Source: Mucilaginibacter endophyticus
GTDB taxonomy: Bacteria; Bacteroidota; Bacteroidia; Sphingobacteriales; Sphingobacteriaceae
Direction of reading: 5' to 3'
NCBI RefSeq assembly: GCF_003351025.1
Contig: NZ_QPCG01000006.1
Location: 186,001-250,000 of the forward strand
DNA: 64,000 bases
Shown: positions 1 through 7,749 of the stretch, piece by piece
Numbering within the stretch: the first letter of the stretch is position 1
How the letters are laid out: every line of letters starts with the position of its first letter
Notes under the pieces: generated by a model
The model's database searches: none
What the model was told of the DNA's origin: nothing
What the model saw: only the letters and a program-made list of their open reading frames with translations
Made by a program: the position numbers and the translations under genes

Positions 1-489
1 TTATTTTAAAACCACAGTCTTACCGATGATAAACAAAATGTTAAATAATGTTATTTGCATCATCGTAAAACGGCTTTGAATTCAATAAAATACATCTAAT
101 TATCAGCACATTACGTAAACAAAAAGAGAAAAAGTCCGATATTGCGAGAATACTAACCATATGTTAAAACCGTTGTTTGCATTTACTTATGGTTATCATA
201 ATATGATGGTAAAATAGCTGTAAACAATATTTGACTTTTTGACCACATTAGTCTGTACTGATTTTTTTTACCTTTGGCCTGTTAATTGTGAACTCCGTAA
301 CAACTGCCGCCGGGAGTGTATAATTGAAGTAAGCAAGATGAATTTCGGCGGTGGACTAATGAAAAACATACAGGGGCGGGCATAATTAATCCGTCAAAAA
401 CATTTGAATAACTTATACATACCTCTTTATCTAATAATACAGTGTTAAGCCGAAAAAAGAAGTTTGTATTTGCACAATGCACTAAGTAC
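1..489. other. AT-rich intergenic lead-in
   Basis: No convincing gene is seen in these first ~490 bases. They are strongly AT-rich and contain one TAccTTTG box at 269-276 on the plus strand, matching the Bacteroidota -7 consensus, about 215 bases before the first gene. No TTTG lies 19-22 bases upstream of it, so promoter assignment is weak. A short minus-strand open frame at 282-491 has no recognisable motif and looks like chance. Confidence 0.5.
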
Positions 490-3054
490 ATGGATTGTAA
501 AAAATTTTATAAAAGCTTATTTTTCTTAATACTGTTCTTTTCTGCTTCGGCATTATATGCACAGCAAACGGTAATAACGGGTGTTGTTACTGATGCAGGT
601 AACAAACAAACTCTCCCTTCTGTTAGCATATCATTTACAGGTACTACAACAGGCACTACTGCCGATGTTAACGGTAAATATCGCCTTGTAACCAGCAACC
701 AGGATTATAAACAAATCAAAATATCGTTTTTAGGTTATAAAGACGCTTTCTTAGCCGTTATTCCTGGTAAAGAACAGGTTATCAATGTAAAATTATTTCC
801 GGCCTCACAACAGCTTAACGAGGTTGTGGTAAAATCGGGCAAAAAGCCTAAATACCGTAATAAGGACAATCCCGCTGTTGAGCTGATCCGTAAGGTTATC
901 GAAAATAAAGAAAAGAACCGTCCTGAAGCTTATAACTACGTAGAATACAAGGAATACGATAAAATGATGTTTGCGCTGAGTAATGTATCAGCCCAGTTTT
1001 CGGACAGGAAGTTTTTCCGTAAATACAAGTTCATTTTAGATAATCGCGATAGCTCGCTTGTACCGGGCAAATCATTACTCCCTATCTACCTTGACGAAAA
1101 ACTGCAACAGGTTTATTACCGCAAAAACCCCGAAAAAACAAGGGAAAATATAACAGGACAAAAAAGTGTAAACTACGGTCCGGGTATTGATAACGAAGGT
1201 TTAACCCAGTATTTTAAACACCTTTACAATAAGGTTGATATTTATACTAACAACGTATTTTTAATAACCAGCCAGTTCCTGAGCCCTATCTCTGATAACT
1301 CGCCTAATTACTACAAATACTTTATTGCCGATACTGTTCTTGACGCGCACAATAACAAGCTTGTAAAGCTTGATTTCACCCCGCGTAATACAACCGATGT
1401 GCTTTTTGAAGGTAGTATTTACATTACCCTTGATGGTAATTACGCCGTGCAAAAGTGCGACCTGACCATCAATAAACATATCAACATCAACTTCATCAGG
1501 TCCATGACCGTGAACCTGGAGTTTCAGCAAAACCCCGACGGACGTTACCACCTGAGCAAAAGCACAACTATTGCCGATTTTGGTGCTTCCAAAAAAGATG
1601 CTAAGAGCGGATTATTCGGTATAAGGGCCATAACGTACAGCAACTATGTTGTAAACAAGCCACGTCCTGATACAACTTACCAGGGATCGGAATATGCTGA
1701 GCTAAGCGATGAAGTGAAACATCGTCCTGACTCATTCTGGCAGGAAAACAGGCCTGATACATTAACGCTGGCCGAATCAAAGGTTTATAAAAACATTGAT
1801 AGCCTGCGCAATATGCCATCATTTAAGCGCACCGTTGATATTGCAACCCTATTGCTTGCGGGTTACAAAGGTTTCGGTAAGTTTGAATTAGGCCCTGCAA
1901 ATACATTTTACAGCTTTAACCCGGTTGAGGGTCTGCGTTTGCGTATTGGCGGTCGTACAACGCCCGAATTAAGTAAGCGTTACTATTTTGAAACTTACGC
2001 GGCTTACGGTTTTAAAGACGAGCGTTGGAAATACTTTTTAAGCGCAACTTATTCGCTTAACGATAAATCTATCTACCGCTTTCCGCAAAACTATATCAGG
2101 GCAAGCTTTCAGCGCGATACCAAAATTCCGGGTGCAAGCCTCCAGTTTGTGCAGGAGGATAACTTCCTGTTATCATTCAAGCGTGGCGTGAACGATAAAT
2201 TCTTGTACAATGATTTTTACAGGTTTGATTATGTACACGAATTGGAAAGCCACTTTTCTTACGCCGCTGGCTTCAAAAAGTGGACCCAGGAGCCGGCAGG
2301 ATCGTTATATTTTGACAATGTGATCAATGATCTGCCAAACTCTATCCATCATTTAACTACTACCGAGCTTACCGCAAGCGTGCGTTGGGCGCCGCACGAG
2401 CAGTTTTACCAGGGCAAGATCTATCGTATCCCTATCCCTAACAAATATCCTGCATTTGAGCTTGACTATGCTCAAGGCATAAAAGGTTTTTTTAACGGCG
2501 AATACAACTATCAGAAGCTTGATTTTCGTGCCGATAAACGCTTTTACTTTTCACAGTTAGGTTACGCGGATATCAATCTTTCGGCAGGTAAAATTTTCGG
2601 TTCGGTGCCATATCCTTTGTTAACTATACACAGGGCTAACCAAACTTACGCTTATGATATCGACTCATACAACTTAATGAACTTTTTGGAGTTTGTGAGC
2701 GATAAATACGCAAGCTTCAGGATAGACCAGCACTTCAGTGGTTTCTTCTTCAATAAAATACCATTGTTAAAGAAACTGAAATGGCGTGAAACGGCATCGC
2801 TAAAAGTATTATACGGTGGTTTATCTGATCAAAATAACCCGTCAATACATCCGTCATTGTACCAGCTTCCGGTTGGTGCCGATGGCGTGCCAATCACCTA
2901 TACTATAGGCAAAACACCTTACGTTGAAGGTAGCGTTGGTATTGAAAATATATTTAAATTTATACGCATAGATTTTGTAAGACGCTTTACTTACCTTGAC
3001 CAGCCAAACGTTGCCCAATGGGGTTTGCGCACAAGGGTTAAATTCGACTTCTAA
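490..3054 (+). CDS. DUF5686 family outer-membrane protein with carboxypeptidase-like regulatory domain
   Basis: About 854 residues. It begins with a Sec signal peptide (hydrophobic SLFFLILFFSASALYA, then QQ). A CarboxypepD_reg-like beta-sandwich follows at roughly residues 25-110 (ITGVVTDAGNKQTLPSVSIS, ending in LNEVVVKS). The rest is a long region rich in aromatic, alternating residues, as in DUF5686 proteins, which are predicted outer-membrane beta-barrels of unknown function. A GTG 48 bases upstream keeps the frame open, but ATG 490 puts the signal peptide at the N-terminus and is preferred. The phosphatidyltransferase gene follows after 29 bases, so the two probably share a transcript. 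The family name is assigned from overall architecture; the molecular function is unknown. Confidence 0.8.
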   Translation: MDCKKFYKSLFFLILFFSASALYAQQTVITGVVTDAGNKQTLPSVSISFTGTTTGTTADVNGKYRLVTSNQDYKQIKISFLGYKDAFLAVIPGKEQVINVKLFPASQQLNEVVVKSGKKPKYRNKDNPAVELIRKVIENKEKNRPEAYNYVEYKEYDKMMFALSNVSAQFSDRKFFRKYKFILDNRDSSLVPGKSLLPIYLDEKLQQVYYRKNPEKTRENITGQKSVNYGPGIDNEGLTQYFKHLYNKVDIYTNNVFLITSQFLSPISDNSPNYYKYFIADTVLDAHNNKLVKLDFTPRNTTDVLFEGSIYITLDGNYAVQKCDLTINKHININFIRSMTVNLEFQQNPDGRYHLSKSTTIADFGASKKDAKSGLFGIRAITYSNYVVNKPRPDTTYQGSEYAELSDEVKHRPDSFWQENRPDTLTLAESKVYKNIDSLRNMPSFKRTVDIATLLLAGYKGFGKFELGPANTFYSFNPVEGLRLRIGGRTTPELSKRYYFETYAAYGFKDERWKYFLSATYSLNDKSIYRFPQNYIRASFQRDTKIPGASLQFVQEDNFLLSFKRGVNDKFLYNDFYRFDYVHELESHFSYAAGFKKWTQEPAGSLYFDNVINDLPNSIHHLTTTELTASVRWAPHEQFYQGKIYRIPIPNKYPAFELDYAQGIKGFFNGEYNYQKLDFRADKRFYFSQLGYADINLSAGKIFGSVPYPLLTIHRANQTYAYDIDSYNLMNFLEFVSDKYASFRIDQHFSGFFFNKIPLLKKLKWRETASLKVLYGGLSDQNNPSIHPSLYQLPVGADGVPITYTIGKTPYVEGSVGIENIFKFIRIDFVRRFTYLDQPNVAQWGLRTRVKFDF

Positions 3055-3083
3055 TCATTGCACCTAAATAAGCAGAGAGAAAC

Positions 3084-3821
3084 ATGGAACAGCAAACAAC
3101 AACACTTAGGAGATCATTCAGAACCAACTTGCAATTAGGCATTTATAAGGTTATTGATCCGTTTGTGAAGATCCTTATAAAAATAGGCTTAACCCCTAAT
3201 GCCGTTACCACTATTGGTTTTGTACTTAACGTAGGTGTTGCCGGTATCTTTATTTTAGGAGCCGAAGAAGGCAACCGCGGCGACCTGAGCTATGTAGGCT
3301 GGGCAGGCGGTTTGATACTTTTTGCAGGTTTATTTGATATGCTTGACGGTCAGGTGGCTCGTTTAGGTAACATGAAATCGATATTTGGGGCCCTGTATGA
3401 CTCGGTACTTGACCGCTACAGCGAGCTGATCATGTTTTTGGGTATCTGTTATTACCTGGTAGCTCATCACTACTTCCTGAGCTCGATAGCTGCTTTTATC
3501 GCGCTTATCGGTTCAATGATGGTTAGCTATGTACGTGCCCGTGCCGAAGGTTTAGGTGTTGAGATAAAAGGTGGCTTAATGCAAAGGCCGGAGCGTGTGG
3601 TAACCATTGGTTTGTTTGCCGCTTTATCTGGCATCGTAGCACAATATATTGGTGGTAATTACAAACTGTTTATCCCGGGCATTAAATTTCATGTGTTTGA
3701 AACTATATCGATATTTACTATCCCTATTGTAATACTTGCTGTGTTAACCAATATCACTGCATTTAACCGCTTAAGAGAAGCCAAAAAAGCATTAATGAAG
3801 CTGGAAGAAGAAGGTAAATAA
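3084..3821 (+). CDS. CDP-alcohol phosphatidyltransferase
   Basis: An integral membrane enzyme of 245 residues that moves a phosphatidyl group from CDP-diacylglycerol to an alcohol acceptor. The full family signature is present: D88-G89, A92-R93, G102, D106 and D110 with canonical spacing, on a multi-helix hydrophobic background. The acceptor cannot be read from sequence; inositol or inositol phosphate, glycerol phosphate and serine are possible. Fatty-acid hydroxylase and Aur1-like PAP2 genes on the same strand just downstream make inositol phosphate attractive, as in known Bacteroidota inositol-lipid clusters. That is inference. A hairpin terminator at 3919-3963 separates it from the hydroxylase gene, so the two need not be one transcript. 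Confidence 0.88.
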   Translation: MEQQTTTLRRSFRTNLQLGIYKVIDPFVKILIKIGLTPNAVTTIGFVLNVGVAGIFILGAEEGNRGDLSYVGWAGGLILFAGLFDMLDGQVARLGNMKSIFGALYDSVLDRYSELIMFLGICYYLVAHHYFLSSIAAFIALIGSMMVSYVRARAEGLGVEIKGGLMQRPERVVTIGLFAALSGIVAQYIGGNYKLFIPGIKFHVFETISIFTIPIVILAVLTNITAFNRLREAKKALMKLEEEGK

Positions 3822-3918
3822 GTTGGCAGTAAGCAGTGGCAGTTGGCAGGTTGATAAGTGAATAGTAACCTTAGCTTACAACAACCGACAAAATATCATA
3901 TCTTCGCCACAATAAAAT

Positions 3919-3963
3919 AAAGGCATTTACACTTAGCAATATCTTTGCTAAAATTGCCTTTTG
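3919..3963 (+). terminator. Hairpin terminator after the CDP-alcohol phosphatidyltransferase gene
   Basis: Arms AAAGGCA (3919-3925) and TGCCTTT (3955-3961) enclose a second stem, TTAGCAA with TTGCTAA. The plus-strand side ends in a short T-rich stretch. The extended two-part stem and its place 98 bases after a stop codon suggest termination; the T tract is short, so strength is uncertain. Confidence 0.6.
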
Positions 3964-4049
3964 TTGGTTTAAGGCCAATCGTCTTTAATAAATTAATACA
4001 CCGTAAACAGGCAGAGAAATAGTAAAGCATTTTTAAACCTGATTATATC

Positions 4050-4673
4050 ATGAAAAAGAAATATATATCCAACTCACAGGAATCTGTGAGAATGTTCAAG
4101 AGCGATTTTTTAGAGGGACTTTCAAAAGTACATTACACTGTGCCCCTGTACATTTTTGTACCTGTTATTGGATATTGCAGCTATAAATTTTTTGATTTAG
4201 GGTTGGATATATTAACCTATATCGGTCTGTTCATTTTCGGTCTGTTCATCTGGACCATCACCGAATACATCATGCACCGCTTTGTTTTCCACTACCAGCC
4301 AAGCGAAAAACTGGAGTGGGCGCAACGTTTGCACTTTATCATGCACGGGGTACACCATGATTACCCAAGCGACGCCAAACGTTTGGTATTACCACCATCA
4401 TTAAGCATTCCGCTGGCAACCGGCTTTTTCTTTTTGTTTAAATGGATGCTGCCTATAAACTATATCTGGGGCTTTTTCCCTGGCTTTATTTTAGGTTACC
4501 TGTTTTATGACATATCGCATTATGCCATGCACCACTTTAACTTTAAAAGCGGTTTGTTTAAGAAGATAAAACAGCATCACATGCTGCACCATTACCAGGA
4601 TCCTGAAAAGGGTTACGGTGTTAGTTCACCTTTCTGGGATAAAATTTTCCGTTCAGATTTCTTAAAAAAATAG
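4050..4673 (+). CDS. Fatty acid hydroxylase / sterol desaturase superfamily protein
   Basis: A membrane di-iron hydroxylase of 207 residues. The histidine clusters of the superfamily are all visible: H76 and H81 (EYIMHRFVFH), H99-H102-H103 (HGVHH), H157 with H161-H162 (HYAMHH), and H176-H177 with H180-H181 (HHMLHH). Hydrophobic helices surround them (about 30-75 and 115-155). Length and motif layout resemble the catalytic part of fatty-acid 2-hydroxylases (Scs7/FA2H) without the cytochrome b5 domain. Such enzymes hydroxylate the N-acyl chain of ceramides, and 2-hydroxy sphingolipids are known from Sphingobacteriaceae. Only two bases separate it from the next gene, so co-transcription is very likely. 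The substrate is inferred. Confidence 0.87.
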   Translation: MKKKYISNSQESVRMFKSDFLEGLSKVHYTVPLYIFVPVIGYCSYKFFDLGLDILTYIGLFIFGLFIWTITEYIMHRFVFHYQPSEKLEWAQRLHFIMHGVHHDYPSDAKRLVLPPSLSIPLATGFFFLFKWMLPINYIWGFFPGFILGYLFYDISHYAMHHFNFKSGLFKKIKQHHMLHHYQDPEKGYGVSSPFWDKIFRSDFLKK

Positions 4674-4675
4674 CA

Positions 4676-5611
4676 ATGACCAATGCCAACAACGGTGTAA
4701 CAGTAAATATCAAGTCGGTAATTATTGTTTCGCTGCTTTCCGTTGCTTACCTGGCGCTTTCCACTTTTCTTATCGGTTATAAACCCGATGAGCTTACCCT
4801 GGTAGTTATTTTTAACGTGTTGTTTTATGCATCGGCCATAACACGCAAGTTTATATTGGGCTTCACTATTTTTATAGTGTACTGGATCATTTTTGATTAC
4901 ATGAAGGCCTTCCCCAATTATAACTACAACCCGGTACATATCGCGCAGCTTTACAATGCAGAAAAACATTTGTTCGGCATCCACTTTAACGGAAAACTGT
5001 TAACACCTAACGAATACTGGCTCGCCAATACAAAAACTTACATTGATGTAATATCGGGTCTTTTTTACCTGTGCTGGATCCCGGTGCCGCTTGGTTTTGC
5101 CGCTTACCTGTTTTTCAAAAACAAAAAACAGTTCCTTAATTTCTCGCTGACATTTGTTTTGGTGAACATATTGGGTTTTATAGTTTACTACACCTACCCT
5201 GCCGCACCGCCATGGTTTGTTCAATATCACGGTTTCCACTTTATCCCGTTAACCATGGGCAACACTGCGGGCCTGGCCAGGTTTGACGCTTATTTTCACG
5301 CGGATGTTTTCAAGAATATCTACACCAAAGGATCAAACGTGTTCGCAGCTATGCCGTCGCTGCATTCCTCCTACCCTGTTATAGTGCTTTACTACGGAAT
5401 AAAAAACAGATTGGGGCTTGTTAATATCTTCTTTGCAATAGTAACTGTTGGCATCTGGTTCACGGCTGTATATGCAAGTCACCACTATGTACTTGACGTA
5501 TTAGCCGGCATTACCTGCGCTTGTTTAGGTATAACATTGTACAACGTATTGGTAAAGAAATTTACCGGTTTACAATCTGCCTTGCACAGTTACGAAAAAG
5601 TGATCTCTTAA
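4676..5611 (+). CDS. PAP2-superfamily phosphotransferase, Aur1/Ipt1-like
   Basis: A polytopic membrane protein of 311 residues. The PAP2 catalytic motifs are MPSLH (H230) and ASHHYVLD (H270, D274), the histidine pair and aspartate of the phosphatase/phosphotransferase triad. The segment YPAAPPW at 174-180 is typical of the Aur1/Ipt1-like (PAP2_3) branch, which includes inositol-phosphorylceramide synthases and inositol phosphotransferases. The gene starts two bases after the hydroxylase stop codon, so the pair is translationally close. With the CDP-alcohol enzyme upstream, a role in moving a phospho-headgroup to ceramide is plausible but untested. A generic lipid phosphatase is the alternative. 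Confidence 0.82.
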   Translation: MTNANNGVTVNIKSVIIVSLLSVAYLALSTFLIGYKPDELTLVVIFNVLFYASAITRKFILGFTIFIVYWIIFDYMKAFPNYNYNPVHIAQLYNAEKHLFGIHFNGKLLTPNEYWLANTKTYIDVISGLFYLCWIPVPLGFAAYLFFKNKKQFLNFSLTFVLVNILGFIVYYTYPAAPPWFVQYHGFHFIPLTMGNTAGLARFDAYFHADVFKNIYTKGSNVFAAMPSLHSSYPVIVLYYGIKNRLGLVNIFFAIVTVGIWFTAVYASHHYVLDVLAGITCACLGITLYNVLVKKFTGLQSALHSYEKVIS

Positions 5612-5809
5612 GCAGTTGCCACTGTACAAAATCTCCTTTTGCATACAATCTTCTGTAGCAAAGCCAGTGCTGTGGAAAAAGGGATTGCCATTGTTAATTA
5701 ATATTTCCCGCGCTATTATCCTGAAAAACAGCCTGTATCGTTACTAAACGAGTCAAAAGTCATTCTGTTCTCATAAACTATATTAAGATTACGTTAAACA
5801 GGCACGCTA

Positions 5810-5843
5810 TTTGCCTAATTATAAGCAGATTATTGTATTTTCG
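5810..5843 (+). promoter_or_regulatory. Putative Bacteroidota-type promoter for the TPR-like gene
   Basis: TTTG at 5810-5813 and TATTTTCG at 5836-5843, with a 22-base spacer, approximate the TTTG / TAnnTTTG promoter of Bacteroidota (usual spacer about 19-21). The start codon follows 13 bases later, giving a very short leader. Confidence 0.42.
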
Positions 5844-5856
5844 AGTAATCTGTTAT

Positions 5857-6657
5857 ATGAAGAGACTTTTTACCTTACTTTTTATTCTGACAGCTGCGTT
5901 TAAATTATCTGCACATGCAAGTGATCTGGATAGCCTTAAGCAAAAATTACAGGTCACCGGTGACTCGCTGAAAGGCCCTATCTACACCCAAATAGCCGCT
6001 TATTATTTAACGTATGATACGGTATCAACCAGGCGGATGAAATACTACTTCCAGACCGAGGCGCTTAACTATACCATGCTCGCGCTGCATTACTATTCTA
6101 CATATAATGATACTTTAGGCCAGCGTACAAGCTTTAACGCGCTGGCGAAGGTTTACCGCTCACAACGAAAGTTTATCCAGGCCAAATGGTTCATTTTACA
6201 GTCGAACACCATATCGCGGCAAAAAAAGGATACTCTTAATATCATTACCTCGTTAATTGAACTGGCAGCTATTAAAAGCGATATCAAGGACTATAAATTA
6301 AGCATGAAGGACTTGAATGATGCTTTAAACCTTTCGCTTAAAACCCATGACCCTAAAAAAGAATCGGTAGTACAGGTAGGTTATGCCGAACTGTACCGCA
6401 AAATGAATGATTTTGAAAAAGCTGCTGCTGCCATTAAACGTCACGAGTTTTTAGACGATAGCCTTAACCAGGTTACGGTTGACAGCATCGCAAAGGTAGC
6501 CGCGGCAGATTCTATCAAGATCAAAAAGAAAGATTCGGTATTGGCCAAAAAAAAAGTATATACCAGCAACTCCAGGCGCAGGCCAATGCTAAGATACGCC
6601 AGGCACATAACCTCATTATCTTTCTCATCGCCACAACTCTTGTTCTCGTCGTTATAA
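5857..6657 (+). CDS. TPR-like signalling protein, reading frame broken near its C-terminus
   Basis: The frame runs 266 codons from ATG 5857. The N-terminus is a signal peptide (MKRLFTLLFILTAAFKLSAHA). The body is alpha-helical with TPR-like pairs, for example GQRTSFNALAKVYRSQRKF and ESVVQVGYAELYRKMNDFEK, as in the periplasmic sensor halves of Bacteroidota signalling proteins. A methionine eight codons earlier is in frame, but ATG 5857 places the signal peptide correctly. After a run of nine A at 6547-6555 the last ~35 residues become low-complexity Ser/Arg-rich. The -1 frame continues with a natural-looking coiled coil and membrane helix (see 6556-6728). The annotated C-terminus is therefore probably not the native one. 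Confidence 0.68.
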   Translation: MKRLFTLLFILTAAFKLSAHASDLDSLKQKLQVTGDSLKGPIYTQIAAYYLTYDTVSTRRMKYYFQTEALNYTMLALHYYSTYNDTLGQRTSFNALAKVYRSQRKFIQAKWFILQSNTISRQKKDTLNIITSLIELAAIKSDIKDYKLSMKDLNDALNLSLKTHDPKKESVVQVGYAELYRKMNDFEKAAAAIKRHEFLDDSLNQVTVDSIAKVAAADSIKIKKKDSVLAKKKVYTSNSRRRPMLRYARHITSLSFSSPQLLFSSL

Positions 6658-6728
6658 CCCTTGTTATTATTTACAGGCGAAAGAAAACCGGTCGCTGGCG
6701 TTCAGCTATCAGGCGGCCGAAACAATAA
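6556..6728 (+). other. Out-of-frame C-terminal extension (membrane helix) of the TPR-like gene
   Basis: One extra A in the nine-A run would make translation continue as IYQQLQAQANAKIRQAHN, then a strongly hydrophobic segment (LIIFLIATTLVLVVITLVII), then YRRKKTGRW and a stop at 6726-6728. A Gln/Ala-rich coiled coil, one membrane helix and a positive-inside tail is the usual end of this protein type. The signal could be a programmed -1 slip, transcriptional slippage, a real mutation or a homopolymer sequencing error. Confidence 0.62.
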
Positions 6729-6766
6729 TTTAAACCACATGCGTTTAAAAGTGTCATAACACTAAG

Positions 6767-7324
6767 ATGAAAAAGTTGATACTATCATTTGCTGCCCTAT
6801 TGTTTTTGGATAACGTTTACGGGCAAAGCAGCAAAAAATTCAGAACCGAGTTTTTGAACAGTATTAATGCTACCCGGCAAAAGGGCTGTAATTGCGGCAG
6901 CAAATATTTTCCTCCTGCTCCACCTCTCACCTGGAATAACGATCTGGAAGATGCAGCCGTTGGTCATGCCAAAGATATGGCACGCCAAAACTATTTTAGT
7001 CACGACAGTAAGGACGGGCGGAGCATGGAAGACCGTATTGTTTACGCCGGATATAAATTTAAAGGCTTCAAGAGTTTTGCCATAGGCGAAAACATAGCCC
7101 AGGGCCAGCTCAGTATTGCCGAGGTAATGACCGGCTGGTTTAAAAGCGAAGGCCACTGCCGTAACCTCATGAACCCCGATTTTAAAGAAGTTGGCGTAGC
7201 GGAATATAAAACCTACTGGGTACAGGATTTTGGAGGGCGCACCTCGTTTTCGGCACAACAGCAAAAACTCATTAAATCGGGCAAATACAGGCTGATACAG
7301 GAAAAACCTGCGGAGGGGCACTGA
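6767..7324 (+). CDS. CAP domain (SCP/PR-1-like) secreted protein
   Basis: 185 residues with an N-terminal signal peptide (MKKLILSFAALLFLDNVYG). The CAP domain spans about 26-165. Visible signatures are LTWNNDLEDAAVGHAKDMA, YFSHDS, IGENIAQGQ and GHCRNLMNPDFKEVGVA. H67, E109, E128 and H130 correspond to the cavity residues of the family. A CNC motif at 41-43 lies in the insertion after the first helix. Bacterial CAP proteins are extracytoplasmic and mostly of unknown activity. It may share the promoter of the preceding TPR-like gene. A palindromic repeat lies immediately downstream, in the convergent gap before the DUF1456 gene. Confidence 0.88.
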   Translation: MKKLILSFAALLFLDNVYGQSSKKFRTEFLNSINATRQKGCNCGSKYFPPAPPLTWNNDLEDAAVGHAKDMARQNYFSHDSKDGRSMEDRIVYAGYKFKGFKSFAIGENIAQGQLSIAEVMTGWFKSEGHCRNLMNPDFKEVGVAEYKTYWVQDFGGRTSFSAQQQKLIKSGKYRLIQEKPAEGH

Positions 7325-7334
7325 AAAAATACTC

Positions 7335-7427
7335 ATGTCATTACGAGCGATAGCGTGGCAATCGCACGGAAGCAGAGCCGCTCTGTATAGCATGCGATTG
7401 CTTCGTCGTTCCTCCTCGCAATGACAA
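7335..7427 (+). repeat. REP-like imperfect palindrome, copy 1
   Basis: The element begins ATGTCATTACGAGCGATAGC and ends CGTTCCTCCTCGCAATGACA. The outer ~12 bases of each arm are complementary, as are inner GCAATCGC and GCGATTGC; between them the arms differ (AGCGATAGCGTG against GAGGAACGACGAA). The same element occurs at 35269-35364 (inverted) and 40795-40890. It fills the gap between two convergent genes. Confidence 0.85.
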
Positions 7428-7476
7428 TCCCTTTATTGTTGCCATTTAGCCGTTGTTGGAGTTGTCTCCAACAACC

Positions 7477-7725
7477 TTACTTCTCAGCTTCCGGTTTTGG
7501 TTTTGGTTCTCTTGGGCCGCGTTTGTAAATGATAAGTCCGTTCAGGAAATTACGCAGGATCTGATCGCCGCAGGGCTTAAAGTTTGGGTGATCATCTGCA
7601 CGAAAAATAGCACCTATTTCGGCTTTGGTGATCCTGAAATTGACTAATGCTAAAACCTTGATGATATCATCATCAGTAAATTTCATAGCCACCCGCAGCT
7701 TTTTCATGATATCGTTATTGCTCAT
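7477..7725 (-). CDS. DUF1456 family protein (single repeat)
   Basis: 82 residues matching one unit of the DUF1456/YehS family. The pattern runs NNDIMKKLRVAMKFTDDDII, then an ITKAEIGAIFR segment, and ends in CGDQILRNFLNGLI followed by YKRGPREPKP. Enterobacterial YehS carries two such units in about 150 residues; here there is one plus a charged Pro/Lys/Glu tail. The function of the family is unknown. It lies 24 bases downstream of the helicase gene on the same strand, so it is probably co-transcribed with it. Confidence 0.78.
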   Translation of the reverse strand: MSNNDIMKKLRVAMKFTDDDIIKVLALVNFRITKAEIGAIFRADDHPNFKPCGDQILRNFLNGLIIYKRGPREPKPKPEAEK

Positions 7726-7749
7726 TATATATCTTTCTTTTTAACAAAA

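Noticed and set aside
282..491. 69-codon minus-strand open frame in the first intergenic region
   Set aside because: No motif, unusual Cys/Phe-rich composition, and it overlaps the start of the DUF5686 gene.
6797..7393. 198-codon minus-strand open frame opposite the CAP gene
   Set aside because: It is antisense to a clear CAP-domain protein and runs into the REP-like palindrome; composition is that of a shadow frame.
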